Part shown: piece after piece, positions 46,696 through 55,404 of the stretch
Layout of the letters: each line of letters begins with the position of its first letter
How positions within the stretch are numbered: position 1 is the stretch's first letter
Source: Piscinibacter sp. XHJ-5
Lineage (GTDB): Bacteria > Pseudomonadota > Gammaproteobacteria > Burkholderiales > Burkholderiaceae_C
Direction: 5' to 3'
DNA length: 64,000 nucleotides
Assembly: GCF_029855045.1 (NCBI RefSeq)
Contig: NZ_CP123228.1
Coordinates: 6,510,001 to 6,574,000 of the forward strand
Translations under genes and position numbers: made by a program
Notes under the pieces: model-generated
Database searches by the model: none
The model's input: only the letters and a program-made list of their open reading frames with translations
What the model was told of the DNA's origin: nothing

Positions 46696-48500
46696 ACATC
46701 GACCGCCGCACCTGGGCCGCGGCCATGCTGGGCATGGCCGCGGCCCCGGGGCTCGCTCAGCAGCGCGAGGGCCGGCGGGTCCTGCACGCGGCCTTCGAAG
46801 CGGCCGAGACCGGCTTCGATCCCGCGGCGATCAGCGACCTCTATTCGGCCATCGTCACCGCCCACATCTTCGAGGCCCCCTACACGTACGACCCGCTCGC
46901 GATGCCGGTGAAGCCGAAGCCGCTGACCGCGGCCGGCATGCCGCAGGTGTCGCCGGATCACCGCGTCTGGACCGTGCGCCTTCAACCGGGGATCTTCTTC
47001 GCCGACGACCCGGCGTTCAAGGGCAGGCCGCGGGAGCTGGTGGCGCAGGACTACGTCTACAGCATCAAGCGCTTCTTCGACCCGGCCACCAAGAGCCCGG
47101 TGTATTCGCAGATGCACGAAGAGGGCATCGTGGGGCTCGACGCTTTGCGCCAGAAGGCGCTGGCCGAGAGGAAGCCGTTCGACTACGACGCGCCGGTGGA
47201 AGGGTTGAAGGCGCTCGACCGCTACACGTTGCAGTTCCGGCTGTCCGCGCCGCGCCCGCGCTTCCTGTACACCCTGTGCGACTCCTCCAACGTCGGCGCG
47301 ATGGCGCGCGAGGTGGTCGAGCTGTACGGCGACGACATCTCGGGCCACCCGGTGGGCACCGGTCCCTACCGCCTCAAGCACTGGCGCCGCAGCTCGCACA
47401 TCGTGCTGGAGCGCAACCCGGGCTTTCGCGACATGCGCTACGACGCCGAGCCCGCGCCCGACGACGCCATCGGCCAGGCCTGGCTGGCGCGCCTCAAGGG
47501 CCGCCGCCTGCCGCTCAACGACGGCGTGGAGATCTCGGTGATCGAGGAGGGCCAGCCGCGCTGGCTGAGCTTCGTCACCGGCCAGGTCGACTTCCTGCGC
47601 GTGCCGCCCGAGTTCACCGACTTCGCCGCGCCCGGCGGCAAGCTGGCGCCCAACCTGGCCCGCAAGGGCGTTACGCTGCGCCGCTACGTGAACCCGGACC
47701 GCACGATGTCTTGGTTCAACATGGAAGACCCCGTCGTGGGCGGCTACACCCCGGAGAAGGTCGCCTTGCGCCGCGCCATCAGCCTGGCCTACGACATCGA
47801 TCGGGAGGTCCGGATCGTCCGCCGCGGTGCCGCCGTCGCGGCGCAGGCGCCGATGCCGCCGGGCACCTACGGCCACGATCCGGCGTTTCGCAGCGAGAAC
47901 AGCGAGCACGACCCGATGCGCGCGAAAGCGCTGCTCGACATGTACGGCTACGTCGATCGCGACGGCGACGGCTGGCGCGAGCTGCCGGACGGACGGCCGC
48001 TGGTCCTGCAGATGGCAACGCAGACCTCGTACATCGAGCGCCAGTTCGACGAGACGTGGCAGAAGAGCCTGGCCGCCGTCGGCCTGCGCATCCGCTTCAA
48101 CACCGCGCAATGGCCGGAAAACCTCAAGGCCGCGCGCGCCGGCAAGCTGCAGATGTGGAGCCTGGCGGGATCCGCGACGCAGCCCGACGGGCAGCCGTCG
48201 ATGGAGGACATGTACGGACCGTCGATCGGCGAGGGCAACCTGTCGCGGTTCAAGCTGCCGGCCTACGACGAGATCTACCGCCGCATGCTCACGCTGCCCG
48301 ACGGCCCCGAGCGCATGGCGCTGTTCCTGGCGGCGAGCAAGCTGGTCGTCGCCTACATGCCGACCAAGTTCCACGTGCACCGCGTCTACACCGACGTGAC
48401 CCAACCCTGGATCACCGGCTATCGCTGGCCATTGTTCCGGCGCGAGGGCTGGCAGTACGTCGACATCGATCCCGACCTGCGCGAGCGCATGACGCGCTGA
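46692..48500 (+). CDS. Family 5 solute-binding protein, tandem copy 6
   Basis: Last receptor of the array, 602 residues, and the most diverged together with copy 1. The N-terminus MNIDRRTWAAAMLGMAAAPG contains a twin arginine followed by a hydrophobic stretch, so export by Tat rather than Sec is possible. The mature start is RVLHAAFEAAETGFDPAAIS, with IVTAHIFEAPYTYDPLAMPV. The second lobe (SLAYDIDREVRIVRRGAAVA) resembles copies 1 and 2. The acidic loop is DRDGDGWRELPD. It ends convergently with the MFS gene, four bases apart. Confidence 0.92.
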   Translation: MNIDRRTWAAAMLGMAAAPGLAQQREGRRVLHAAFEAAETGFDPAAISDLYSAIVTAHIFEAPYTYDPLAMPVKPKPLTAAGMPQVSPDHRVWTVRLQPGIFFADDPAFKGRPRELVAQDYVYSIKRFFDPATKSPVYSQMHEEGIVGLDALRQKALAERKPFDYDAPVEGLKALDRYTLQFRLSAPRPRFLYTLCDSSNVGAMAREVVELYGDDISGHPVGTGPYRLKHWRRSSHIVLERNPGFRDMRYDAEPAPDDAIGQAWLARLKGRRLPLNDGVEISVIEEGQPRWLSFVTGQVDFLRVPPEFTDFAAPGGKLAPNLARKGVTLRRYVNPDRTMSWFNMEDPVVGGYTPEKVALRRAISLAYDIDREVRIVRRGAAVAAQAPMPPGTYGHDPAFRSENSEHDPMRAKALLDMYGYVDRDGDGWRELPDGRPLVLQMATQTSYIERQFDETWQKSLAAVGLRIRFNTAQWPENLKAARAGKLQMWSLAGSATQPDGQPSMEDMYGPSIGEGNLSRFKLPAYDEIYRRMLTLPDGPERMALFLAASKLVVAYMPTKFHVHRVYTDVTQPWITGYRWPLFRREGWQYVDIDPDLRERMTR

Positions 48501-48504
48501 GCCC

Positions 48505-49767
48505 TCACGCCCCTTGCGATTCGGAAGCCGCGGGCATCGGGACGCCCGAGGTTGCTGGCGCGGCGGCGCGGACCTGCAGCCGCCCGACCCACCACAGCGC
48601 CAGCAGCGACAGCGCCACCGCGATCCAGCCGTTGTGGTGGTAGCCGGTGACCAGGCCATTGGCATCGCGGCCGATCAGCATGCCGCCGACCATCGAGGCG
48701 ATGCCCATCGAGGCCGACTGGACCGTGCCGTTCAGGCTCATGAAGGTGCCCCGCACGGCCGGGGCGCTGGAGCCGGTGATCAGTGCCATGCCCGGCACCA
48801 TGCGGCCCGAGACGAAGACGAAGAACAGCGTCGTCATCGTGATCAGCACCCACAGCGGCACCGGCGGAAGGTAGGTCAGTCCGAGCAGCACCAGCATGGC
48901 GACCACTGCGACCGCGCGGAAGGTGCGCACCTTGCCCCATCGGTCGGACAGCACGCCGAATGCCCGCGCGCTGAAGAACGTGGCCACGCCGCCGGCCAGG
49001 TAGACCAGCGGCACCTGCGCCTGCGCGAGGCCGAGGTTGGAGGTCATGAAGATGGTGAGGAAGGGGATCGTCGTGAAGCCGGTGGACATCAGCAGCGCGG
49101 TGAAGGCGAAGGCGCGCCGGTGGGCGGGGTCGCGCAGCACCGTGACGATGTCGGCACCCGCGTGGGCCACGCGGCCGCTGCGCAGGTGCGCGTCCAGGCG
49201 GGGCAGCGTGCGCAGCCCGACGGCCGCGATGCCGAAGCTGGCAAGCGCGATCGCGATGAAGCTCGCATGCCAGCCGAAATGCGTGGCGAGCCACAGCGAT
49301 GCCGGCACGCCGGCCACCGTGGCGAGCGAGAACGCCGACATCACGATGCCCATCGCACGCCCGCGTCGCTCGAACGGGATCGCATCGGCGACCATGGTCT
49401 GCACCAGCGCGCCCATCACGCCGCCGAACAGTCCGGCGGCGATGCGCGAAGCCATCAGCAGCCAGTAGGTCGGCGACAGCCCGCAGGCGAGCGTGGCGAG
49501 CGCGAATGCGCCGTACATCCATAGCAGCAGCGTCTTGCGCTCGAAGCGGTCGACGAAGAAGCTCGCGATCACGCCGGACGCGCCGGCGGCCAGGGTGTAG
49601 GCCGACACCAGCAGGCCGAATTGCGCGTCGCTGATGGCGAACAGCCGCGTGAACTGCGGACCCAGCGGCATCATCACCATGAAGTCGACGATGTAGGTGA
49701 ACTGGATCGCCGCCAGGGTCAGCAGCAGGGAGCGTTCGTTGAGCGGAATGTCGGTGGTCTTCTGCAT
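48505..49767 (-). CDS. MFS transporter
   Basis: Twelve-segment major facilitator, 420 residues, of the drug:proton antiporter-like or sugar-efflux type. The N-terminal region IQFTYIVDFMVMMPLGPQFT and the loop DRFERKTLLLWMYGAFALAT correspond to the MFS motif A region. RRGRAMGIVMSAFSLATVAG resembles the motif C region of exporters, suggesting efflux. It starts 12 bases after the FMN reductase gene and is probably cotranscribed with it. The substrate is unknown. Confidence 0.88.
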   Translation of the reverse strand: MQKTTDIPLNERSLLLTLAAIQFTYIVDFMVMMPLGPQFTRLFAISDAQFGLLVSAYTLAAGASGVIASFFVDRFERKTLLLWMYGAFALATLACGLSPTYWLLMASRIAAGLFGGVMGALVQTMVADAIPFERRGRAMGIVMSAFSLATVAGVPASLWLATHFGWHASFIAIALASFGIAAVGLRTLPRLDAHLRSGRVAHAGADIVTVLRDPAHRRAFAFTALLMSTGFTTIPFLTIFMTSNLGLAQAQVPLVYLAGGVATFFSARAFGVLSDRWGKVRTFRAVAVVAMLVLLGLTYLPPVPLWVLITMTTLFFVFVSGRMVPGMALITGSSAPAVRGTFMSLNGTVQSASMGIASMVGGMLIGRDANGLVTGYHHNGWIAVALSLLALWWVGRLQVRAAAPATSGVPMPAASESQGA

Positions 49768-49779
49768 CGGGATTGCCGT

Positions 49780-50322
49780 TCATGCGATGACCCGATCGTA
49801 CGGGGCCGCACGGCGCGCGTCGCGCAGGGCGACCGCCCACCATGACAGCCGCGTGAGCATCACCGCGATCGCCCTTTCCGCCCGATCGGGCGCGAGCAGC
49901 CGGCCCTCGGCATCGAACTGCTCGCGTGCATGCGCGAAAGCCACCTGCTCGCGGATCGTCATCGCGTGCACCTCGACGAACACCTGGCGCAGCTGCTCGA
50001 CCGCGCGGATGCCGCCCGACTGGCCGCCGTACGACACGAAGGCCACCGGCTTCGCCAGCCACGGCTCGCTGCTGCTGTCGATGAGGCGCTTCAGCGGCGC
50101 CGGATAGCCGTGGTTGTATTCGGGCACGACGATCAGGACACCGTCGACGGCCGCGATGCGCACGCCCGCTTCCGACGGCTCGGTGTGCATCAGGTCGATG
50201 ACATCGAGCGCGAATTCCGGCCGTCGCTCGATCTGCCCGACGGCCCAGCGCGCGACGGTGTCGCAGAAGCGGCCGTCACGCGTGCTGCCCAGCACGAGGG
50301 CTAGCCTGATCGGGTGGTCCAT
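49780..50322 (-). CDS. NADPH-dependent FMN reductase
   Basis: Flavodoxin-fold oxidoreductase of 180 residues. The FMN-phosphate loop is LVLGSTRDGRFCDTVARW, and the second flavin motif is VVPEYNHGYPAPLKRLIDSS, both standard for the NADPH-dependent FMN/azo/quinone reductase group. The start at 50322 (MDHPIRLALVLGSTRDG) gives family length. It precedes the MFS gene in the same operon, a pairing seen in detoxification of redox-active compounds. That role is inferred. Confidence 0.9.
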   Translation of the reverse strand: MDHPIRLALVLGSTRDGRFCDTVARWAVGQIERRPEFALDVIDLMHTEPSEAGVRIAAVDGVLIVVPEYNHGYPAPLKRLIDSSSEPWLAKPVAFVSYGGQSGGIRAVEQLRQVFVEVHAMTIREQVAFAHAREQFDAEGRLLAPDRAERAIAVMLTRLSWWAVALRDARRAAPYDRVIA

Positions 50323-50443
50323 CGTCGTTCGCCTTGCGTTTGTGACGATCGCGAGCGTACCGCCCCGCCGTCGACGGCGGCGAAGTCGCGCCGCGGCGCG
50401 GGCTCGAGCGAGTCCGCGCCGGGCCACCGGCCGTGGGCTGCCT

Positions 50444-51568
50444 TCAGTCCTTCATGCGCTCCCAGCCGTGACGCACCGCCGCCTTGATTCGCTCCCACGC
50501 ACTGCCCGGATACCGGCTTTCCCAGTCGCGGCGGACTTCCGGCTCGATCTCGTCCCAGGAGCGCTCGGCGTAGCGCTGTTCGCCGGCCAGCTCGTGGCCA
50601 TAGCGGTACGCCGGCTCGTGGTCTTCCCAGCGTTCATCGCTGTTGGCGTAGCGGCTCTCGAAGTCGGCGCGGAACCCGAGGTCGTCGTCCTCGTCTTCGC
50701 TCGGCCGCCGGGCGTCGCCGGACAGCGGCTCGACCTCCACCTCGGTGTCCCGCACGGTGGCCTGGACACGCTCGGTGCGCTCGCCGACCTCCTTGCCGAC
50801 GATCACTTCCTCGACGACTCGCGCCACCTTCTCGACCACCGGCTTCTCGACAGTCTCGCGAACCTCGACGGTGCGCTCCTGCACGCGGTCCATGTCGGCC
50901 CCGGTGACCTCGCGATCGACGGGACGCCGCTCGACGTGCGCGCGCTCCTCTCGCAGCGTGACGCTCTCGTCCACCGGCCGCTCGACGACGCGCGTGTACA
51001 CGCGCACGCCGCCGTCCTTGACCACGCGCTTGCCGACGTGAACTTCTTCGCGCACGACCGGGATCACCTCTTCTGTCGCGCGGGCCGAGCCGGCATCGCT
51101 GCGCGGTTCGGCCAGGGACGCGTCGTTGGCGGCGCGGCGCGCCGTGCCGGCGTCCTGCGCCTGGGGCGTGGTGTCGGCGTAGGCCGTCGCGCCGCCGGGC
51201 GTAGCGTCTTCTTCGTCGATGTCGACGGCGCCCGCGTCCCGCAGTGCCATCCGAGCCGCTTCGACCTCGTCGTCTTCTTCGACGTCCACCGCCACCACCG
51301 CGCAACCGCGGCGAACCGCGTCGGAGTAGTGGCTGACCTCGTCGTCATCGTCCGGGCCGAACAGGTCGGCGAAGAACTGCCGGATCTTCTCGCCGAGACT
51401 GTCGTCGCCGCGGCGCGGGTCATCGTCCGCCGCGCTGCGCACGGCTGCCTCGTCGCCGCCTTCCGTCAGATGGACGGCATCGGGCCCGAAGCCCGAATCG
51501 GCAAGCACCTGCACCGCGCGCTGCGCGGACGCCTTTCTGTCGAACACTCCTACAACGGTCTGTCGCAT
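50444..51568 (-). CDS. DUF2382 protein with N-terminal stress-type domain
   Basis: Highly charged protein of 374 residues. The N-terminal ~45 residues (MRQTVVGVFDRKASAQRAVQ) resemble the general-stress 17M-like fold. A DDDD-rich linker follows, then a DUF2382 (YsnF/AvaK) domain at about 175-285, recognisable by VVREEVHVGKRVVKDGGVRV and EERAHVERRPVDREV. The C-terminal region has repeated aromatic/acidic stretches (RYANSDERWEDHEPAYRYGH). A GAGGAG six bases before the ATG at 51568 sets the start. Relatives are stress-induced proteins of unknown mechanism. A second DUF2382 gene lies 77 bases upstream. Confidence 0.85.
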   Translation of the reverse strand: MRQTVVGVFDRKASAQRAVQVLADSGFGPDAVHLTEGGDEAAVRSAADDDPRRGDDSLGEKIRQFFADLFGPDDDDEVSHYSDAVRRGCAVVAVDVEEDDEVEAARMALRDAGAVDIDEEDATPGGATAYADTTPQAQDAGTARRAANDASLAEPRSDAGSARATEEVIPVVREEVHVGKRVVKDGGVRVYTRVVERPVDESVTLREERAHVERRPVDREVTGADMDRVQERTVEVRETVEKPVVEKVARVVEEVIVGKEVGERTERVQATVRDTEVEVEPLSGDARRPSEDEDDDLGFRADFESRYANSDERWEDHEPAYRYGHELAGEQRYAERSWDEIEPEVRRDWESRYPGSAWERIKAAVRHGWERMKD

Positions 51569-51645
51569 GAATCGCTCCTCGCTACCCCATTTCGATACGG
51601 ACCGCGGTCCGCGCTTCGCTGCAGTTCGCTGTTCGCGTGGCCAGC

Positions 51646-52080
51646 TCATCCCTGCGGGTCTTCGCCGTACGGCTCGACCGCCACCCAGCCGCCGTCCTCG
51701 GTGCGGCGCTCCACGATGGCCCGTTCACGCCGCACCGCAACCTCGGCCTTGTCCACATGCTCGGTGCGCCGGGTGTGCAGGCGAATCACTTCCTTGAGCA
51801 TCAGCGTGCGCTTGGCCACCAGCACTTCCTCGTACACCGGCACCACCAGCACGTCGCCCTCCATCCATGCCGCGCGTCGCTCGCGCGCCGCACGGCCGAC
51901 GGCGACCCGTTCGGCGGTGACCTCGTCGGACGAGCATGTGAGCTCGACCGGCTGGGTGCCTTCCTCGACCACCAGTCGCACCCGCACCGCGCCTGTCTCC
52001 TCCACCCGGGTACTGACCTTCACCCGCTCCTCGATGATGGGAAGGACGACGGTGTCTTCGCGGGGTGGTGAAGTGGCCAT
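51646..52080 (-). CDS. Short DUF2382-domain protein
   Basis: Protein of 144 residues that is little more than a DUF2382 domain (VLPIIEERVKVSTRVEETGA, VYEEVLVAKRTLMLKEVIRL, RRERAIVERR). No signal peptide or membrane segment is seen. The start at 52080 (MATSPPREDTVVLP) is preceded by GAGA; an ATG 33 bases upstream has no ribosome-binding site. It lies 77 bases before the longer DUF2382 gene and the two are likely coexpressed, perhaps under stress control. Confidence 0.82.
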   Translation of the reverse strand: MATSPPREDTVVLPIIEERVKVSTRVEETGAVRVRLVVEEGTQPVELTCSSDEVTAERVAVGRAARERRAAWMEGDVLVVPVYEEVLVAKRTLMLKEVIRLHTRRTEHVDKAEVAVRRERAIVERRTEDGGWVAVEPYGEDPQG

Positions 52081-52265
52081 GCGAATCTCGCGATGAAAGC
52101 AGCGTGAGTGCATGGCAAGGGGAGTGCCCGCGCCGGCGCGAGCGTGCAGGCCACGGCGGGTCGCCCGGTGGGTCGTGATGGCCCGCGGCGCGGCCCGTCG
52201 TGCCGCAGAAGGTTCACATCGCTTGTAGTTCCGGGTTCGGGAAAGCGAGTCCCGTCACGCGCGCA

Positions 52266-53090
52266 TCACTGACTGGCGGTGATGCCCCCATCCACGTAGA
52301 TCACCTGCCCGGTCACGAAGTCCGACGCCGGGCTGCACAGGAACAAGGCCGCGCCGACCACGTCTCGGGGATCGGCCACGCGTCCCAGCGGAATGCGCTC
52401 GGTGATCTGCGCGCGCGTGGCCGGGTTCTCCAGCCAGTGCCGCGCCATCTCCGTGCGCACCACGGTCGGCGCGACGCCGTTGACCGTGATGCCATGCGAG
52501 GCGAGCTCCAGCGCGTGCTGGCGGATCAGCATCACCAGGCCGCCCTTGGTGCTGCAGTAGGCGGAGTAGCCGCGCCCGCGCAAGCCGAGCTGGGCGCGCA
52601 CCGACAGCAGATGCACCTGCTTCGCTCCCCGCCTTCCCGCCTCGGCGGCCGCCACCTGGTGGCGGGCGGCGGCCTGGGCCTGGAACATCGCGGCCTTCAG
52701 GTTCACCGCCACCACCTCGTCGTAGGCGGCTTCGGTCACCTCCAGCAGCCGCTCCTCTCGCTGCATGCCGACGCAGTTCATCAGCACGTCGATGCCGCCC
52801 AGCCGCTCGGCCGCCTCGTCCAGGCAGCGCCGGATGTCGGCCACGTCGTGTGCGTCCATGGCAAGACCGATGGCGACATGGCCGGCCGCGTTCAGCGCAT
52901 CGGCCAGCGCCTGCGCCTTCTTCACGTCGCGGCCGGACACGGCGACGCTGGCGCCGCGCTGCGCGAGTCCCCAGGCGATCGCCTCGCCGATGCCGCCGTA
53001 GCCGCCGCTGATGCAGGCGGTCCTGCCATGCAGGTCGAACAGGCCGGCGAGCTCCTTGTCGAAGTCGATGCGGGGGGTGATGTCGCTCAT
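52266..53090 (-). CDS. Short-chain dehydrogenase/reductase
   Basis: NAD(P)-dependent oxidoreductase of 274 residues. Coenzyme motif GGYGGIGEAIAWGL, catalytic Ser in LLSVRAQLGLRG and the YSAYCSTKGG motif (Tyr-x3-Lys) are present. The usual NNAG is changed to NCVG (LMNCVGMQRE), which is rare but tolerated. The closest resemblance is to gluconate 5-dehydrogenase-like enzymes. It is the last gene of an operon with a beta-hydroxyacid dehydrogenase, an ABC receptor and LivH. It probably oxidises a hydroxylated compound imported by that transporter. Confidence 0.9.
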   Translation of the reverse strand: MSDITPRIDFDKELAGLFDLHGRTACISGGYGGIGEAIAWGLAQRGASVAVSGRDVKKAQALADALNAAGHVAIGLAMDAHDVADIRRCLDEAAERLGGIDVLMNCVGMQREERLLEVTEAAYDEVVAVNLKAAMFQAQAAARHQVAAAEAGRRGAKQVHLLSVRAQLGLRGRGYSAYCSTKGGLVMLIRQHALELASHGITVNGVAPTVVRTEMARHWLENPATRAQITERIPLGRVADPRDVVGAALFLCSPASDFVTGQVIYVDGGITASQ

Positions 53091-53105
53091 GACCTTTTTT
53101 CGCGC

Positions 53106-54035
53106 TCAGGCATCGAGCACGCTCTTCTTGCCGAACAGGCCTCGCGAGCGGAAGCCCACCACCGCGATGAACAGCAGGTACATCGACAGCAGAGACCATT
53201 CGGACGCATAGGCACCGGTGAGGCCCACCACCATGCCGACCATCAATCCGGCGATCACGGCGCCCCACAGGCTGCCGACGCCGCCCAGCACGATGATCAG
53301 GAAGGCCGGCACCACGGCATCGACGCCGACGTGCGGGCGCACGCCCCAGATCGGCGCCATCGTGACGCCGGCGATCGCCGCCAGCCCGACGCCGAGCGCG
53401 AACACGAACAGGCGCAGCCGCGAGAGGTTGATGCCGAGGGCACGCACCATCTCGCTGTCATGGGCGCCGGCCTTGATGATGGCGCCGTACGGCGTCTTCT
53501 CGATGAACAGCCACAGCAGCACGATCATCAGGATCGAGAAGCCGGCGGCGAAGAAGCGGTAGCGCGAGTAGACGAGGTCACCGATGAGCACCGCGCCGGA
53601 CAGGGCCTCGGGCAGCGGCAGCTGCTTCTCGTTGGATCCCCACACGATGCGGATCAGCTCTTCCAGCACGAGGGCGGCGCCGAAGGTCAGCAGCAGGCCG
53701 TACAGCGGGTCGCGGCCGTAGGTGCGGCGCATGCACAGCTCGAGCCCCATGCCGAAGACGCCGACCAGCAGCGGCGCGACGAACAGCGCGATCGCGTAGC
53801 GCGTGCCCAGGGGCAACGCCATGTAGGCGGTCTGCAGCTCGGGAAACCAGCCGAGCTGCGGCGCCATCAGGAACACCGCGACGTACATGCCCAGCGCGAA
53901 CAGCGAGCCGTGGGCCAGGTTGATGGTCTCCATCACGCCGACGATCAGCATGAAGCCGAGCGCGATCAGCGCGAACAGCAGGCCCAGTGCGATGCCGTTG
54001 ACCAGGTGGGGCAGCAGCTGGATCAGCCAGTCCAT
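53106..54035 (-). CDS. HAAT-type ABC transporter permease (LivH-like)
   Basis: Inner-membrane permease of 309 residues with about eight membrane segments, from the hydrophobic amino acid transporter family. Typical stretches are NGIALGLLFALIALGFMLIV, GVMETINLAHGSLFALGMYV and the late FLIIVLGGVGSLWGAVIAGL. Its partner LivM is encoded in the divergent operon at 57.4 kb. It lies 28 bases downstream of the receptor gene. The substrate cannot be told from the sequence. Confidence 0.93.
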   Translation of the reverse strand: MDWLIQLLPHLVNGIALGLLFALIALGFMLIVGVMETINLAHGSLFALGMYVAVFLMAPQLGWFPELQTAYMALPLGTRYAIALFVAPLLVGVFGMGLELCMRRTYGRDPLYGLLLTFGAALVLEELIRIVWGSNEKQLPLPEALSGAVLIGDLVYSRYRFFAAGFSILMIVLLWLFIEKTPYGAIIKAGAHDSEMVRALGINLSRLRLFVFALGVGLAAIAGVTMAPIWGVRPHVGVDAVVPAFLIIVLGGVGSLWGAVIAGLMVGMVVGLTGAYASEWSLLSMYLLFIAVVGFRSRGLFGKKSVLDA

Positions 54036-54063
54036 CGGCTTCGCGCGGGCGGGCCCGTCGACC

Positions 54064-55383
54064 CTATTGTTCGTAGCTCGGCGTCAGGTCCATCGACTCG
54101 AGCTTGCAGGCGCCCGGGGCGTCCTTGTCCTCGACCTCCTGCGGCGCGACCTGCGCCAGCACCTTGAAGAGGTCGTCCTTCTCCGCCGGCGTGTCGTTGT
54201 AGCTGGCCATGTAGATGGTCTGCTCCATGTGGTGGGTCAGCGGATTCATGTAGGCGTCGTGGTGCTGCATGCGCTCGCGCGCCGGCACCTTGAGCGTCTC
54301 GAGCTCGTGGATCACTTTCAGGTTGTTCGTCGTGCCGGCGCGCTCCACCGCGCGCAGCAGCTCGCGCGTGGCCATGTAGCCGTTGTAGTAGACGTTGCCG
54401 GGCACGCGGATCGCGACGCCCGGGTACTGCTTCTGGTAGGCCGCAACGAACTCCTTCACGCCGGGCAGGTCGAGCCGGTAGTACCAGGTGGTGCCGAAGA
54501 CGCCGAAGATCTGCTCCGGCCCGAGGCCGTACACATCGGGCCAGTCCTGCTGGTTGTTGATCCACGCCGGCTTGTGGTTCATCTTGAGCTGCACCACCTG
54601 CTGGCGCAGCGCCTTGATGTCGTCCCCGCCGACCGCGGTGGCCACCACGTCGGGCTTGATCTGCTGCACCTTGAGCAGGTAAGCCGCGAAGTCGCGCGTG
54701 TTCTGCGGCACCAGCAGCTCGTCGACCACCTTGCCGCCGTTGGCCTCGATCACCGCGCGCGTCGCCTTGGAGGTGTTGTGGCCCCACACGTAGTCGTTGG
54801 TCAGCAGCAGCCAGTTCTTGCCGCTGACCTTCATCGCGTTCTTGACGATGGCCTGCGAGAAGTTGGTGCCGTTGCCGTCCCAGACGAACTTGACGCGGTG
54901 GCAGTCCTTGCCCGATTCGGTGGGCGAGCTCGAGTTCGAGTTCAGGTAGATGCAGCCGTACTTCTGCGCCACCTGCGAGATCGCGTTGGCCACGCCCGAG
55001 TGGACGGCGCCGATCAGGAAGGCCGCCTCGTTGCGCGTGATCATTCGCTCGGCCACCCGGGAGCCCGTGGCCGGCGTGGTCTCGGTGTCCATGTGGATGG
55101 CCTCGATGCGCCGGCCCAGCACGCCGCCCTTGTCGTTGAATTCCTTGATGGCCATCATCGCGCCCAGCCGCTCCTCGCCGCCGGATGCCGCGTACTGGCC
55201 GCTCGCGTCCATGGTGAGGCCGACGACCAGCGGCTTCTTCTGGGCCGTCTGCGCCCAGGCGCGGTTGTGCTTCCAGGGCCCGAAGAACGGCGCGACGCCG
55301 AGACCGCCCGCGGCCAGGCTCCAGGCGGAGGCCTTCAGCAGCTTGCGGCGGGTGTCGGACGGAATGCGGTCGTCACTGCTCAT
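54064..55383 (-). CDS. HAAT-type ABC transporter solute-binding protein with Tat signal
   Basis: Periplasmic receptor of 439 residues, type I fold. The N-terminus carries a twin-arginine signal (TRRKLLKASAWSLAAGGLGV), so the protein is probably exported folded. The mature part starts KPLVVGLTMDASGQYAASGG and shows EFNDKGGVLGRRIEAIHMDT and IVKNAMKVSGKNWLLLTNDY. It resembles urea/short-chain amide and aromatic-acid receptors as much as Leu/Ile/Val receptors. It is transcribed with the dehydrogenase upstream and LivH downstream. Confidence 0.9.
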   Translation of the reverse strand: MSSDDRIPSDTRRKLLKASAWSLAAGGLGVAPFFGPWKHNRAWAQTAQKKPLVVGLTMDASGQYAASGGEERLGAMMAIKEFNDKGGVLGRRIEAIHMDTETTPATGSRVAERMITRNEAAFLIGAVHSGVANAISQVAQKYGCIYLNSNSSSPTESGKDCHRVKFVWDGNGTNFSQAIVKNAMKVSGKNWLLLTNDYVWGHNTSKATRAVIEANGGKVVDELLVPQNTRDFAAYLLKVQQIKPDVVATAVGGDDIKALRQQVVQLKMNHKPAWINNQQDWPDVYGLGPEQIFGVFGTTWYYRLDLPGVKEFVAAYQKQYPGVAIRVPGNVYYNGYMATRELLRAVERAGTTNNLKVIHELETLKVPARERMQHHDAYMNPLTHHMEQTIYMASYNDTPAEKDDLFKVLAQVAPQEVEDKDAPGACKLESMDLTPSYEQ

Positions 55384-55404
55384 GGCGGTCTCCAGGAATG
55401 CCCG

